The translations under genes were made by a program, and so were the position numbers. From NCBI RefSeq assembly GCF_002210285.1, contig NZ_MWQE01000001.1, forward strand, positions 124,001 through 188,000: a stretch of DNA of 64,000 nt, read 5' to 3'. Source of the stretch: Fibrobacter sp. UWR2 (lineage in GTDB: Bacteria; Fibrobacterota; Fibrobacteria; Fibrobacterales; Fibrobacteraceae). Under the pieces are notes generated by a model. It had not been told where the DNA came from, ran no database searches, and saw nothing but the letters and a program-made list of their open reading frames with translations. Numbering within the stretch: position 1 is the stretch's first letter; each line of letters opens with the position of its first letter. This document shows positions 41,608 to 51,118 of this stretch, piece after piece.

Positions 41608-43950
41608 TTACCGCCGGCCGCCCTTGCCGCGGCCTCCGCGTGCATCGGTCTTGCGTGCTCTCTGCTTGCCCTTGCGACCACCTTTTTGCCCGAGGAAGTC
41701 GTCTTCCTGCCTGCCGCGTTGTTTGCCGGCGCGCTGCTTGCTTGCACGGCGTGCGGCGCGGTTGTTGGCCTTGAAACTGCGGGAGGATTCGTATTCCGGA
41801 GAATCGCCGAAGTCATCGCGCTCGTCGATATCGTCGGGCTGGCTCAGGTAACCGAGTGCTTCTGCAGCGGCGGCGCGGTCTGCGCGTTCATTCACGTCGC
41901 GTTCCCCCTGGCGGCGGCGCTTCTTGGGCTCGCTGCTGAGCTTTTCGATGATGCTGAAGTCGGCCTGGCCGCGTAGGGGGTCTACGCGGAGCAGGCGCAC
42001 CAGTACCTTGTCGCCACGCCGGAAGGTGCGCCCGCTGCGTTTCCCGAAAGCGAGTCCCTGGTCCGGATTGAATACGTAGAAGTCGTCGCCCGCGATGTCG
42101 CGGAAACGCACCAGGCCTTCTGCAATCGGGTCGGCGATGGAGACGTAGATGCCCCATTCCTCGATGCCTGTGACGCTAGCTTCGAAGTCGTCGCCGATAC
42201 GGCTCTTCAGAATCCAGCAGCTGCACACCTTGATGGAGATGCGTTCCACCTTCATGTTCTTGATTTCGTTTGCCGAAATCAGGTCACAAACTTCAATGAC
42301 GCTGTTCTTGCGCTCGGCGGTAATTTCCTTGCCCTTGCGCGCAAGTTCGCGGTGGCACCAGAGGTCGGCATAACGGCGGATAGGCGATGTGAAGTGGCTG
42401 TAGTCCTGCCAGTTCAGCGCGAAGTGCCCGAAGCTGTTGCTGTCGTAGTGAGCCTTCTGCATGCTGCGGAGGATACGGTTCATGAGTGTTTCGTCATCGC
42501 CGGCGCGCTTCACCAGGTGCTGGTACAGCTTGAAGGCGACCGGGTTCAGGTTGGTGTCGCCACTGCGCGGCTTGCCCAGGTCACGCAACATCACAGGAGC
42601 ATCCTTGAACAGGTCGGGGTACATGTAGTACAGTTCCATGATGTCCTTGGTATCGGGCGCTTCGTGGATACGGTAGATGCCCTGCAACTTGCGTTTGGAA
42701 AGTTCCTTCGCACAGCAGTTGTTCGCAATGAGCATACATTCCTCGACCCACGAGTTGCTTTCGTCGGTTTCGCGCGGTACGATTTTTTCGGGTTCACCTG
42801 CCTCATTGAACTTACAGCCGTATTCGGTGCTCTTGAATTCGAGCAGGCCTTCCTTGGTGCGGTTTTTCTTGAGCATGGCGGTCACTTCGGCGAGCGCCTT
42901 GATGGAGTCGTCGCCGGCTTCCATGAGCTTTACTGCCTCGCGGTAGGTGATGCCCTTCGATACATTTACGATACTGCGGTGGAAATCCCAACTGAGAACG
43001 TTTGCATTCTTGTCAAGTTCCATCATGCAGGTGAAAGCGCAGCGGTCCACGCCCTGGTGCAAACTGCACACACCGCTCGAAAGCTTTTCGGGGAGCATGG
43101 GCACCGCCGTCCACGGCAGGTACTGCGTGTAGCTGCGTTCGAGTGCTTCTTCGTCGAGTTCGGAACCTTCGGGTACGTAGTAGCTCACGTCGGCGATATG
43201 CACGCCGAGCCTGTAACCGTTCTCGGTGCGTTCCACGCTGATGGCGTCGTCGTGGTCCATGGCGCCATCGGGGTCAATGCAGAGCACGTCGAGTTTGCGG
43301 TAATCGACGCGGCCCTTGAAATCTTTGGCAGAAGGTTCCTTGATACCTTCCACGAATTTCTTGATAGCGGGGGAGAAGTCCTTGGGCAGGTTGCTTTCTT
43401 CCATGAACTTCGCCTTGACCTCGTCCCAGCTCACGTTCATCGCTTCGGCGCTGCGGTCGACCTTTGCGAGGTAGCTGTGCTTGAGTTTCGGGTGCGGGTA
43501 CAGTGTGAAGTTGATCTTCTCGCCTTCCTTGCCTGGAGCCTGCCTGCGGTGGCACATCTCGTACACCTTACCGGTGTCGATTTCGTGAACTTCCCACTGC
43601 TCGTCGCCAATCTGGTGCAGAATGCCGCGTTTGACGCGGGTCTCGTTTTCCTTGTCGTTCTGCCTGCGGCTGCGTGCTCCTGGGCGGCGGTTGTCTTCGG
43701 GGTACTGTTCTGCAATCTTCTTGAAGCGCTTCTCTCGCTTTTCGTCGAGGCTTTCCCCGTCACCGAGCTGGTATTCCTTGTGGCTAGTGCGCTTCAGGAG
43801 CCCGCGCTCCACCATGTCGGCGAGCATCTGCTTGAACGCCATCTTCTGCTTCTTGGGGAGCCCGAGTGCTCCGCGCAGCTGGCTTCCGACCATCGGTTCG
43901 TCGCGTAAAATTGCAATAATCTGTTCTTCGCTAGGTAAATGCTGAGCCAT
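41608..43950 (-). CDS. rnr: Ribonuclease R
   Basis: A 780-residue 3'-5' exoribonuclease. It has an N-terminal winged helix (EEQIIAILRDEPMVGSQLRG), cold-shock-like OB domains, and the catalytic RNB domain with DPDGAMDHDDAISVE carrying the metal-binding aspartates. An S1 RNA-binding domain follows (about 630-700). The C-terminal 80 residues are a highly basic, low-complexity tail (GRKGKQRARKTDARGGRGKG), as in many RNase R proteins. It degrades structured RNA. It sits between plsC and the rgpF-like gene. Confidence 0.95.
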   Translation of the reverse strand: MAQHLPSEEQIIAILRDEPMVGSQLRGALGLPKKQKMAFKQMLADMVERGLLKRTSHKEYQLGDGESLDEKREKRFKKIAEQYPEDNRRPGARSRRQNDKENETRVKRGILHQIGDEQWEVHEIDTGKVYEMCHRRQAPGKEGEKINFTLYPHPKLKHSYLAKVDRSAEAMNVSWDEVKAKFMEESNLPKDFSPAIKKFVEGIKEPSAKDFKGRVDYRKLDVLCIDPDGAMDHDDAISVERTENGYRLGVHIADVSYYVPEGSELDEEALERSYTQYLPWTAVPMLPEKLSSGVCSLHQGVDRCAFTCMMELDKNANVLSWDFHRSIVNVSKGITYREAVKLMEAGDDSIKALAEVTAMLKKNRTKEGLLEFKSTEYGCKFNEAGEPEKIVPRETDESNSWVEECMLIANNCCAKELSKRKLQGIYRIHEAPDTKDIMELYYMYPDLFKDAPVMLRDLGKPRSGDTNLNPVAFKLYQHLVKRAGDDETLMNRILRSMQKAHYDSNSFGHFALNWQDYSHFTSPIRRYADLWCHRELARKGKEITAERKNSVIEVCDLISANEIKNMKVERISIKVCSCWILKSRIGDDFEASVTGIEEWGIYVSIADPIAEGLVRFRDIAGDDFYVFNPDQGLAFGKRSGRTFRRGDKVLVRLLRVDPLRGQADFSIIEKLSSEPKKRRRQGERDVNERADRAAAAEALGYLSQPDDIDERDDFGDSPEYESSRSFKANNRAARRASKQRAGKQRGRQEDDFLGQKGGRKGKQRARKTDARGGRGKGGRR

Positions 43951-43951
43951 T

Positions 43952-44707
43952 CTAGGCCTCCTTTGTGCCGTTTGCGGCTTGCGCCTGGGCTAATTCTTCT
44001 TTCTTGTAGGGGAGCGCGGATTCGATCAAATCGTGCATCGTATCGCGCAAGTCGTTCATGGGAGTATTCTCGAAACTTTCGGGAGTCTGCAGCGGGTGCA
44101 CGATGATGCGTACCACGCCAGGGTTCATCGCCCACTTGACTTTCGGGAGACAGTCGCCCGTGCCGATAATCGTTATGGGCAGGAGCGGCAGCTTGTTGTC
44201 CTTTGCCATGCGGAAAATTCCGTTCTGGAACTTGACCATGTGCCCGTCTTCGCTGCGGTGGCCCTCGGGGAATACGGCGATATTGTACTTGTCGTCGAGG
44301 CGTTTCCTCACGAGCTTGCCCATGCCGGCGTTCATGCGCGGATTCTTGTGCACGGGAATGCAGCCGATGCTGTTGAGCACCCAGCCGAAGACGGGTGCCT
44401 TCCAGAGGGCTGCCTTCGCGATGAAGGCGGTGTTGCCGATGGCGGGCCAGATGACGTTGATGTCGAGGAAACTGATATGGTTGGCGACGATGATGAAGCC
44501 GCGGTCCTTGGGAATGTTCTCCGTGCCTTCGACCTGGATCTTTACGCCGAACAGCTTGAAGATGACGTGCGTGAAGTAGAAACTGCAGACGTTCGTGATT
44601 TCGTACTTGCGTCCGGTGATGCTCTTGTAGATGATGTACGGTGTGCCGAGAATAATCATCCCGGTAAAAACGACGATGTAGTAAAGAATGGCGCGAATAA
44701 AACCCAT
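43952..44707 (-). CDS. plsC: 1-acyl-sn-glycerol-3-phosphate acyltransferase
   Basis: A 251-residue membrane-associated acyltransferase. The catalytic HX4D motif is NHISFLD, the second motif is FPEGHRS, and there is one N-terminal membrane helix (about 1-25). It adds the second acyl chain in phosphatidic acid synthesis. The ATG at 44707 has a weak AGGTG ahead of it; ATG 44737 and TTG 44767 are possible but unsupported. Its stop is 1 base from the rnr start. Confidence 0.88.
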   Translation of the reverse strand: MGFIRAILYYIVVFTGMIILGTPYIIYKSITGRKYEITNVCSFYFTHVIFKLFGVKIQVEGTENIPKDRGFIIVANHISFLDINVIWPAIGNTAFIAKAALWKAPVFGWVLNSIGCIPVHKNPRMNAGMGKLVRKRLDDKYNIAVFPEGHRSEDGHMVKFQNGIFRMAKDNKLPLLPITIIGTGDCLPKVKWAMNPGVVRIIVHPLQTPESFENTPMNDLRDTMHDLIESALPYKKEELAQAQAANGTKEA

Positions 44708-44787
44708 AAACACCTGGAGGCTGATAATTACCTCCATAATGTATATTTTTTGCCCCGAGAGGGACAAGTAAATCCGCTGTTAGGGGC

Positions 44788-45789
44788 TTATTTTACTTTC
44801 CACTCGAGCGTCTGTCCGGCGGCGAGGGGCACCACGCCGTTTACGAGCGTGGGCACGGTCCACGATTCCTTCACGACCTCGATCTGCTTCGTGGGCCGCG
44901 GGATTCCGTAGAAGTCTGCACCGAAGCCGCCGATGAAATTGGCGAGCTTGTCGAGGTGGCCGGCACGTTCGAATTCCTGCACCAGGAGCGGGATGGCGAC
45001 CGGAGCGCTGTAGACGCCCGCCGCCCCGCACGGGCATTCCTTTTTGCCCTGCTGGTGCGGGGCGGAGTCCGTGCCGAGGAAGAACTTCGGGTTGCCGCTG
45101 AAGGCGGCCTCGCGGATGGCGGCACGGTCTTCAGGCCGCTTCGGTAGCGGCTTGCAGAAATGGTGCGGCCTGAGGGCGTCCCCGACGATGTCATCGAGTG
45201 TCATCATCAGGTGGTGTACCGTAAAGGTTGCTGCCACGTTGGCGGGGAGCCTCTTGACGGCTACTACGGATTTTGCAGAACTCAGGTGCTCAAAGACTAT
45301 TTTCAGTTTCGGGAACTTTGCGGCAAGTGTCTCTACACGCTTGATGAATGCGGGCTCGCGGTCTAGGCAGAACTCGCCCGGTTCCTCGCCGTGCACGCAC
45401 AGCACAAGGCCGAGTTTCTCCATCATCGCGACTACCGGGAATACGGCTTCGAAATCGCTGATGCCGTCGGCACTGTTCGTGGTAACGCCCGCGGGGTAGT
45501 ACTTTCCGGCGACCACTCCTTCCGCCATCATGTCCTTCAGGTCCTGTTCCGTGTAGTTCGGATTCAGCTTGAAAGTCATAAGCGGAACAAAGTCGGGTCG
45601 CACGTCCTTCGCGGCATCCAGAATTTGTTTCTTGTACTCGCTTATCGCCTTTGCGCTCGTCATCGCGGGTACGGTATTCGGCATAATGATGGCGCGGCCA
45701 AACTGGCCCACCAGATCGCGCACGTAGCCGGGCATCAGGTCGCCCTGGCGCAGGTGTGCATGAAAGTCGTCGGGTAAGGGGAGAAACAT
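44788..45789 (-). CDS. pyrC: Dihydroorotase
   Basis: A 333-residue class II dihydroorotase, closing carbamoyl-aspartate to dihydroorotate in pyrimidine synthesis. Metal ligands are visible: FHAHLRQG at the start, AGKYYPAG with the bridging lysine, CVHGEEP, EHLSSAKS and LGTDSAPH. It ends at a Lys-rich tail. It lies between mlaF and plsC on the same strand, with no functional link apparent. Confidence 0.96.
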   Translation of the reverse strand: MFLPLPDDFHAHLRQGDLMPGYVRDLVGQFGRAIIMPNTVPAMTSAKAISEYKKQILDAAKDVRPDFVPLMTFKLNPNYTEQDLKDMMAEGVVAGKYYPAGVTTNSADGISDFEAVFPVVAMMEKLGLVLCVHGEEPGEFCLDREPAFIKRVETLAAKFPKLKIVFEHLSSAKSVVAVKRLPANVAATFTVHHLMMTLDDIVGDALRPHHFCKPLPKRPEDRAAIREAAFSGNPKFFLGTDSAPHQQGKKECPCGAAGVYSAPVAIPLLVQEFERAGHLDKLANFIGGFGADFYGIPRPTKQIEVVKESWTVPTLVNGVVPLAAGQTLEWKVK

Positions 45790-45794
45790 AAAAA

Positions 45795-46610
45795 CTAACC
45801 ACTAGTTCGCAGGTCGCGGAACAGTTCTTTTGAAATGGCGGTATCGCCGTTCAGCCAGTCGTCGAAATACTGCGGCTCTGTAAGCGTCTTGTGTGTAAGG
45901 AACGTAATCTTGCAACCGAGTTCCTTTGCTACCATCAGGTCGTGTGTCACGATAATGATGGAAGTCTTGAACAGCGTACGCATGTTGTCGATCAGCGGCA
46001 GCAGGTTACGGCGGTTGTAGTTATCAAGTCCTGCGGTCGGTTCGTCCATCAGCAATAGTTGCGGGCCCATCGCCCAGCTGCGGGCGATGGCGACACGCTT
46101 CTGCATGCCGACGCTCAGCATGTGCGGGAACAGGTCGGCGTAGTCGCGAACGCGCATGAGGTCCATGGCCATTCGAACCTTGTCCTCGATTTCCGTTGTC
46201 GAACCCATCTTGTGGTAGCGCAGCGGAAGCGCAATGTTGTCACGTACTCTCAGGTTCGAGATCAGTGCCCCGTTCTGGAACACGAGACCTACCTGACGCT
46301 TGGCGATTTCGAGCGCGGTCAGCCTTTCGGGCGGGATATATTCGCCGAACACGTAGATCTTTCCGGCTGTGGGCCTCGCAAGTCCGGCAATCACGCGCAG
46401 CAGGGCGCTCTTGCCTTGTCCGGAAGCGCCTCCGATACAGAGGGTTTCGCCTTTTCTTAGGGTAAGGTTTGCTCCGGATATAAGTTCCTGCTCGCCGTTC
46501 TTGTTGGACTGGTCGAAGAATCCAAGAGCTCTCGGCTTGGAGAATGCCGTACCGACCAATCCTTGGTAGGAAAGGTGCAGTCCTTCAAGTCTGAGCGCTT
46601 CGTCTAGCAT
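45795..46610 (-). CDS. mlaF: ABC transporter ATP-binding protein, MlaF type
   Basis: A 271-residue ATPase. Walker A is GGASGQGKSALLR, the signature region is HMLSVGMQKRVAIARSW, and Walker B is LLLMDEPTAGLD. It powers a MlaE-type permease that moves phospholipids between membranes. The start is the ATG at 46610 (MLDEALRLEG), overlapping the mlaE stop by 1 base (TAATG); the longer frame reads into mlaE. The MlaD substrate-binding gene, usually next, is absent here; pyrC follows. Confidence 0.92.
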   Translation of the reverse strand: MLDEALRLEGLHLSYQGLVGTAFSKPRALGFFDQSNKNGEQELISGANLTLRKGETLCIGGASGQGKSALLRVIAGLARPTAGKIYVFGEYIPPERLTALEIAKRQVGLVFQNGALISNLRVRDNIALPLRYHKMGSTTEIEDKVRMAMDLMRVRDYADLFPHMLSVGMQKRVAIARSWAMGPQLLLMDEPTAGLDNYNRRNLLPLIDNMRTLFKTSIIIVTHDLMVAKELGCKITFLTHKTLTEPQYFDDWLNGDTAISKELFRDLRTSG

Positions 46611-47482
46611 TAGATAATCTTCGAAATTTCGTTGAAGTAATCGAGGAAATAGAACAGGGAAAGGAACACGTCGGCACAAACGATGTAGAAGAACGACTGA
46701 ATTACGGACTTGCCGGTAGCCTTCGGGACCTGGCGGATATCACGCGGAATGTTCATCGCCTGGTAGCAGGCGTTCGTGGTGATAATGCAGCCGAACACGA
46801 GGGGCTTTACGATGATGAAAATGAAGTCCGTGAAAGTCATGGCTTTCAAAATTTCGGTAGAAAGGTAATCCCACGTAAGCTGGAGGTTTATTGCGTTGCC
46901 GGTAAGCGCGATCGCGACCTTTGTCATCAGGAAGCCTACCCCGATAGCGCTCGAACTGAAGATAATCGTCATGATGAACGTCGCAATCGATCCGCCGATA
47001 AGGCCGGGCATTACAAGGTAGCGCACGGGGTCCACGCCCATTGTCGCAAGTGCGTCGACTTCGGAATTGATGACCATGCCGCCGGTGTATGTCGTCAGCG
47101 ACGAACCGCTGCGGCCCGCGATGAGGAATGCGGTGAGGATTGGCCCGAGTTCGCGGATGATGACCACCACCATGAGCCCGCCGACCACGTCCGAGAAGCC
47201 GACCTTTCCCATGAGGGTGATGACTTCGATGATGACGACTGTACCGAAAAGGGTCGCGACGACGAAGAGGATAGGGAATATCTCCACGCCGGTGAAGAAC
47301 GTTTGGAGGATGACATTCTTCGAGTCTGTCTTGAAACTTCTGTTCTGGGAGAAGATAGAGGCTACGGCCCGGAGAAACAAAGCGACTTCTTGCCCCGCCT
47401 TTCTACGGAGCAGGAACATGCCCAGGGCATGGAACTTCTGACCGATGAAGGTCAGCTTCTTATTGCTCGCCTGTACTTCCAT
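46610..47482 (-). CDS. mlaE: MlaE-family ABC transporter permease
   Basis: A 290-residue inner-membrane permease with about five to six segments. The family core is VVIIRELGPILTAFLIAGRSG and INSEVDALATMGVDP. It works with the ATPase encoded next to keep lipid asymmetry of the outer membrane or to import lipids. Its start overlaps the end of engB by 23 bases. Confidence 0.93.
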   Translation of the reverse strand: MEVQASNKKLTFIGQKFHALGMFLLRRKAGQEVALFLRAVASIFSQNRSFKTDSKNVILQTFFTGVEIFPILFVVATLFGTVVIIEVITLMGKVGFSDVVGGLMVVVIIRELGPILTAFLIAGRSGSSLTTYTGGMVINSEVDALATMGVDPVRYLVMPGLIGGSIATFIMTIIFSSSAIGVGFLMTKVAIALTGNAINLQLTWDYLSTEILKAMTFTDFIFIIVKPLVFGCIITTNACYQAMNIPRDIRQVPKATGKSVIQSFFYIVCADVFLSLFYFLDYFNEISKII

Positions 47483-48110
47483 CTACCTTGTTCGTCCCGT
47501 TCACTGCACTCAGTATCTCTTGCCAGAGGGCTTCCAGCCCGAACTTCTTGATGGCACTTACGCACAGGGGCTTGGTGGGCAGCGAAAGGCGTTCCTGAAT
47601 GAGCTTCAGGTTCTTCGCCAGTTCGGACTGGTTCACCTTGTCCCGCTTGCTGGCGATGACCAGCACGGGGCAACCCGTTGCACGGATGCTTTCCACGGTC
47701 TCGATGTCGATCGCGGTGCCTCCGTGGCGTATGTCCACCAGGTAGACGAGTCCTCGCAAGTCCTGGCACTTTTCCACGTAGTTGCGGATGAAGTCGGCCA
47801 TTTCGTCGCGTTTGGAATTGCTTACCTTGGCAAAGCCTACACCTGGTAAATCTACAAGAAAAAATTGCCTGTTGACTCTAAAAAAATTAATTTCGCGCGT
47901 TTTTCCGGGGGTCGAACTGACTTTTACCAGTTTTTTCTGCCCCATGAGGGCATTCATGAGCGAAGATTTGCCCACATTGGAGCGTCCGAGGAACGCCACC
48001 TGGGGTAAACGTTCTTCGGGAAGTCCCTTGATGTTTACCGCAGCCTTCACAAATTCTGCGGAGGATACGGTGAAGTCGCCGAACTTGACGGGAGCCTGGT
48101 GCTGTGTCAT
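47460..48110 (-). CDS. engB: Ribosome biogenesis GTPase
   Basis: A 216-residue EngB/YsxC GTPase. G1 is GRSNVGKSSLMN, G2 includes STPGKTREIN, G3 is VDLPGVGFAKV, G4 is ASKRDKVN and G5 is VSAIKKFG. It helps build the large ribosomal subunit. It overlaps recR by 4 bases and mlaE by 23 bases. Confidence 0.96.
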   Translation of the reverse strand: MTQHQAPVKFGDFTVSSAEFVKAAVNIKGLPEERLPQVAFLGRSNVGKSSLMNALMGQKKLVKVSSTPGKTREINFFRVNRQFFLVDLPGVGFAKVSNSKRDEMADFIRNYVEKCQDLRGLVYLVDIRHGGTAIDIETVESIRATGCPVLVIASKRDKVNQSELAKNLKLIQERLSLPTKPLCVSAIKKFGLEALWQEILSAVNGTNKVDGSTGEQ

Positions 48111-48703
48111 AGGTTCACCCTCCCTTCGAAGGCGCGGAGCATGGTGACTTCGTCGATAAACTCGAGGTCGCTGCCCATCGGGATTCCGCGGGCAAGGCGC
48201 GTGCGCTTCACGTTCACTCCTTCAAGCATGCGGTCTATCATCAGGGCGGTGCTGTCGGCTTCAGGGCTTGACCCGAGGGCGAGTACCAGTTCTTCGATGC
48301 CCTCGTCCTTTACGCGCTGCACGAGTTGAGGTAGGTGAAGTTGTTCCGGACCGATTCCGTCTAGTGGCGATATCACGCCGCCGAGCACGAAGTACAGCCC
48401 CTTGAAAATACCCGAGCGTTCGAACGGCATCGTGTCGGAACTCTTCTCGACGACGCACAGGGATTTTGCTCCGGAGCGCGAGGTACAGATGGAACATTCG
48501 TCGAGGTCTGTATAGGCATGGCACCTGGGGCAGGGGTGCACTTTCTCGATTGCGTTTATGAGGTTCCCGGCGAAGCGTTCCACGTCGGCCTTGGGTCGTG
48601 TCAGCACGTGATAGGCGAGCCTGCGGGCGGTCTTGTGGCCAATCCCTGGCAGACTTGTGAATTCGGCGATGAGCGCCTCAAGGCTTTCGGGTTCAGTGCT
48701 CAT
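48107..48703 (-). CDS. recR: Recombination protein RecR
   Basis: A 198-residue RecR. It has the helix-hairpin-helix LPGIGHKTARRLAYH, a four-cysteine zinc finger (CPRCHAYTDLDECSIC) and a Toprim domain with LALGSSPEADSTA. With RecF and RecO it loads RecA at gaps. Its start overlaps the 3' end of the EAL-HDOD gene by 11 bases. Confidence 0.96.
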   Translation of the reverse strand: MSTEPESLEALIAEFTSLPGIGHKTARRLAYHVLTRPKADVERFAGNLINAIEKVHPCPRCHAYTDLDECSICTSRSGAKSLCVVEKSSDTMPFERSGIFKGLYFVLGGVISPLDGIGPEQLHLPQLVQRVKDEGIEELVLALGSSPEADSTALMIDRMLEGVNVKRTRLARGIPMGSDLEFIDEVTMLRAFEGRVNL

Positions 48704-49928
48704 GGGCCCACGTATACGCGTCGTTCACACAACGGTTCAACAAGGTGGAAGAAATATTCAGTTCCTTGAGGAGCCCAAGGATTTTGGGCTGGTCGTCCTG
48801 TTCCACGGCATCGGCGAGTTGGAGCAGCTTACCTAGGCGGCCTGAGCGCTGGAGCAGAGCCTCGCGGATATCATCGTCGGCGGTCGATTCGGTAAGGATG
48901 TTTTCGAGCGGGGCTCCCACGAGTGCGTCCATACGGCTGATAAGCCCGACCATGAAAGCCTTCGCGGGCAGGTCGTTGTCGGTGCCGCTCACCACGCGGG
49001 CAAGTATCTCGAGGAACTTCGCGCGGTGGCTTGCGTTCTGGAACAGGGGCGAACTCTGCGGCGTCATGCCCATCTCGGGGCGGGCGTACAGCATGAGCAT
49101 CAGCCATTCCTGGATGTTACGCATGCCGATCCACACGATGGCGTCGCGTACGTTTGCGATGCTTTGACTTCTGAACTGCGCGTCGGAGTTCACGAAACGT
49201 AGCAGGTTGGCTGCCACATCGCCGTATTTGGAGAGGCAGTCGCACAGTTCGTCGAGGCTCGGGTGCGTGCGGAGCAGGAGCAATATGCGGAGAATTGCCG
49301 CGGAGGTCGCGTCAATCTTCTTGCCGGTCACGAGTTCGGGCTTTGCGAAGAAGAATCCCTGGAAGTAGTCGTAGCCGTTTGCAAGGCACTTCTTGAAACA
49401 CGCCTTCGTCTCTACCTTCTCGGCGAGAATCTTGATGTTCTTCGCCTTGAAGAATGCGGCTGCGTTTGCCATGTCCTCGTCGCTGTTTTCCACCAGGTCC
49501 ATCTTCACGTACGAGATGAACGGATAGAGCGGGGCGCAGCGCTTGAGGAATTCATCGTTGAAGATGAAGTCGTCGAGCGCGATTTCGAACCCGCGGGCAT
49601 GGTAGTGAGCGACGGCCTTCACGAGGGTGTCGTCCACCTCGACATCTTCGAGGACCTCGAGCACAAAGCAGCGCGGGTTTAAAAGTCCAAAGAGGTTGTC
49701 GAGCAGCATATCGCGACTGCAGTTCACGAACGCCTTGTGGTCGCCGATGAGCTTCGGGAGCCCGATGTTGTTGAGCACGTTCTCGAGGACTTGCGCGGTC
49801 GCAAGCATATCGCTCGCGATAACTGCGGTATCGCTCGTGGGCGAGTCGCGGAACAGAAGTTCGTAGGCGAAAATCTTCCCATCGCGGTCGAGGATGGGCT
49901 GGCGTGCTAGGTAGGCAAGAGAATGCAT
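48693..49928 (-). CDS. EAL-HDOD domain signalling protein
   Basis: A 411-residue YuxH-type protein. The N-terminal EAL-like domain (about 1-200) keeps YELLFRD, VKMDLVE and AEKVET, but the DDFGTG loop is DDFIFND, so phosphodiesterase activity is doubtful. The C-terminal HDOD domain covers about 215-400. Such proteins usually bind rather than cut cyclic di-GMP and act in regulation or stress response. The ATG at 49928 (MHSLAYLARQPIL) fits the family start and lies 1 base past the hisG stop. Confidence 0.85.
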   Translation of the reverse strand: MHSLAYLARQPILDRDGKIFAYELLFRDSPTSDTAVIASDMLATAQVLENVLNNIGLPKLIGDHKAFVNCSRDMLLDNLFGLLNPRCFVLEVLEDVEVDDTLVKAVAHYHARGFEIALDDFIFNDEFLKRCAPLYPFISYVKMDLVENSDEDMANAAAFFKAKNIKILAEKVETKACFKKCLANGYDYFQGFFFAKPELVTGKKIDATSAAILRILLLLRTHPSLDELCDCLSKYGDVAANLLRFVNSDAQFRSQSIANVRDAIVWIGMRNIQEWLMLMLYARPEMGMTPQSSPLFQNASHRAKFLEILARVVSGTDNDLPAKAFMVGLISRMDALVGAPLENILTESTADDDIREALLQRSGRLGKLLQLADAVEQDDQPKILGLLKELNISSTLLNRCVNDAYTWAHEH

Positions 49929-49929
49929 G

Positions 49930-50769
49930 TTAGATTCGTGCGCTCTTGATTCCGAATAGCAGGATACTGCGGGCGCCGGCATCCCAGAGCTTGTCCATGA
50001 TGGCGTTCGCCTCTTCTTGCGGGACCATTGCCTTCACGGAGTACCACTCGCGGCCGTGCAACTTGGTCACCGTCGGGGCGTCGAGCCCGGGCGTGAGTTC
50101 GCATGCCTTCTGGAGCAGTTCTGCCGGGCAGTCGTACTCGATCATCATGTACGACTGGGCCACGAGCTTGCCTTCGATGCGGCGGATGAGCGTGTTGACT
50201 TCTTCGAGTTCCGTCTTCTGCGGGTTGCAGAACAGGGCGGCGTTGCTGCGGAAGAGCGGGTCGCCCACGATGCGCAGCCCGGCCTGCTTGAGGGTCGTGC
50301 CGGTTTCCACCACGTCGACGATGGCGTCGGCTACACCGAGGCTCACGGAGATCTCGACGGCGCCTTCGAGCACCACAAAATCCATCGGCTTCTTGTAGAA
50401 GCCTTCCACGATGTTCGGGAAGCTGGTGGCGATGGTCTTGTCCTTGAGTTCGTCGAGCGACTGCACCGGGCTGTCGTTCGGGACGGCGGCGCACATCTTG
50501 GAGGCGCCGAAGGGGAGGTCCAGGACCTTCACTGCGGGACTCTTCGCTTCGGCGTTGAAGTCGATGCCGGTGATGCCTGCATCGATGATGCCGCGGCCCA
50601 CGTACATCGGGATGTCGCTCGGGCGGAGGAAGAAGAATTCGATGCCATTCTTGGTATCGAGCTGAGTCAGTGTCTTGTAGGGCTTGGATGCCTTGTAGCC
50701 GCAGGCCTTGAGGAGCTCCTGCGTGGGTTCGAAAAGCATGCCCTTGTTCGGGAGAGCTACCTTGATCAT
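49930..50769 (-). CDS. hisG: ATP phosphoribosyltransferase
   Basis: First enzyme of histidine synthesis, joining ATP and PRPP. At 279 residues it is the long form with a C-terminal ACT-like regulatory domain. ALPNKGMLFEP, DAGITGIDFN, and the PRPP loop VVETGTTLKQAGLR are visible. No HisZ is needed by the long form. It overlaps hisE by 4 bases (ATGA). Confidence 0.96.
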   Translation of the reverse strand: MIKVALPNKGMLFEPTQELLKACGYKASKPYKTLTQLDTKNGIEFFFLRPSDIPMYVGRGIIDAGITGIDFNAEAKSPAVKVLDLPFGASKMCAAVPNDSPVQSLDELKDKTIATSFPNIVEGFYKKPMDFVVLEGAVEISVSLGVADAIVDVVETGTTLKQAGLRIVGDPLFRSNAALFCNPQKTELEEVNTLIRRIEGKLVAQSYMMIEYDCPAELLQKACELTPGLDAPTVTKLHGREWYSVKAMVPQEEANAIMDKLWDAGARSILLFGIKSARI

Positions 50770-51026
50770 AGTTTAGCGTACACCTCTTCGAGAGTGAGAC
50801 CCTTTTCGGCCATCATCACGGCCACGTAGTAGAGCACCTGCGAAAGTTCGAGGCACTGGGCGTCGCGGCTTTCGAAGCGTGCGGCCTGCCAGCTTTCGGC
50901 GGCTTCTTCCACAAGTTTCTTGCCGATGGCGTGCGGACCCTTCTTGAAGAGTTCCGTGGTTCCCTTGCCTTCGGGCATTTCCTTCTTGCGCTGGCATGCC
51001 AGGGCGTACATTTCTTCAAACGTCAT
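50766..51026 (-). CDS. hisE: Phosphoribosyl-ATP pyrophosphatase
   Basis: An 86-residue HisE, the second step of histidine synthesis. It shows the all-alpha NTP pyrophosphatase motif KLVEEAAESWQAARF and DAQCLELSQVLYYVAVMM. It is stand-alone, not fused to HisI. It leads the hisE-hisG pair, with an AGAGGT ribosome site before the ATG. Confidence 0.95.
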   Translation of the reverse strand: MTFEEMYALACQRKKEMPEGKGTTELFKKGPHAIGKKLVEEAAESWQAARFESRDAQCLELSQVLYYVAVMMAEKGLTLEEVYAKL

Positions 51027-51106
51027 GATAGACCTCTTTTGTTTTTACGCGGTAAAAGATAGTTTTTTAGAAGTGGCGCGAAGGCCGCACGGGCCAAAAA
51101 TCAAGT

Positions 51107-51112
51107 TATATT
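51107..51112 (+). promoter_or_regulatory. TATATT element 6 bases before the GTG start of lipoprotein copy 1
   Basis: TATATT, then 6 bases, then the GTG start. The same hexamer and spacing precede copy 2 (52130-52135). A transcript starting 6-7 bases after it would begin at the start codon itself. Confidence 0.45.
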
Positions 51113-51118
51113 TTGAAC

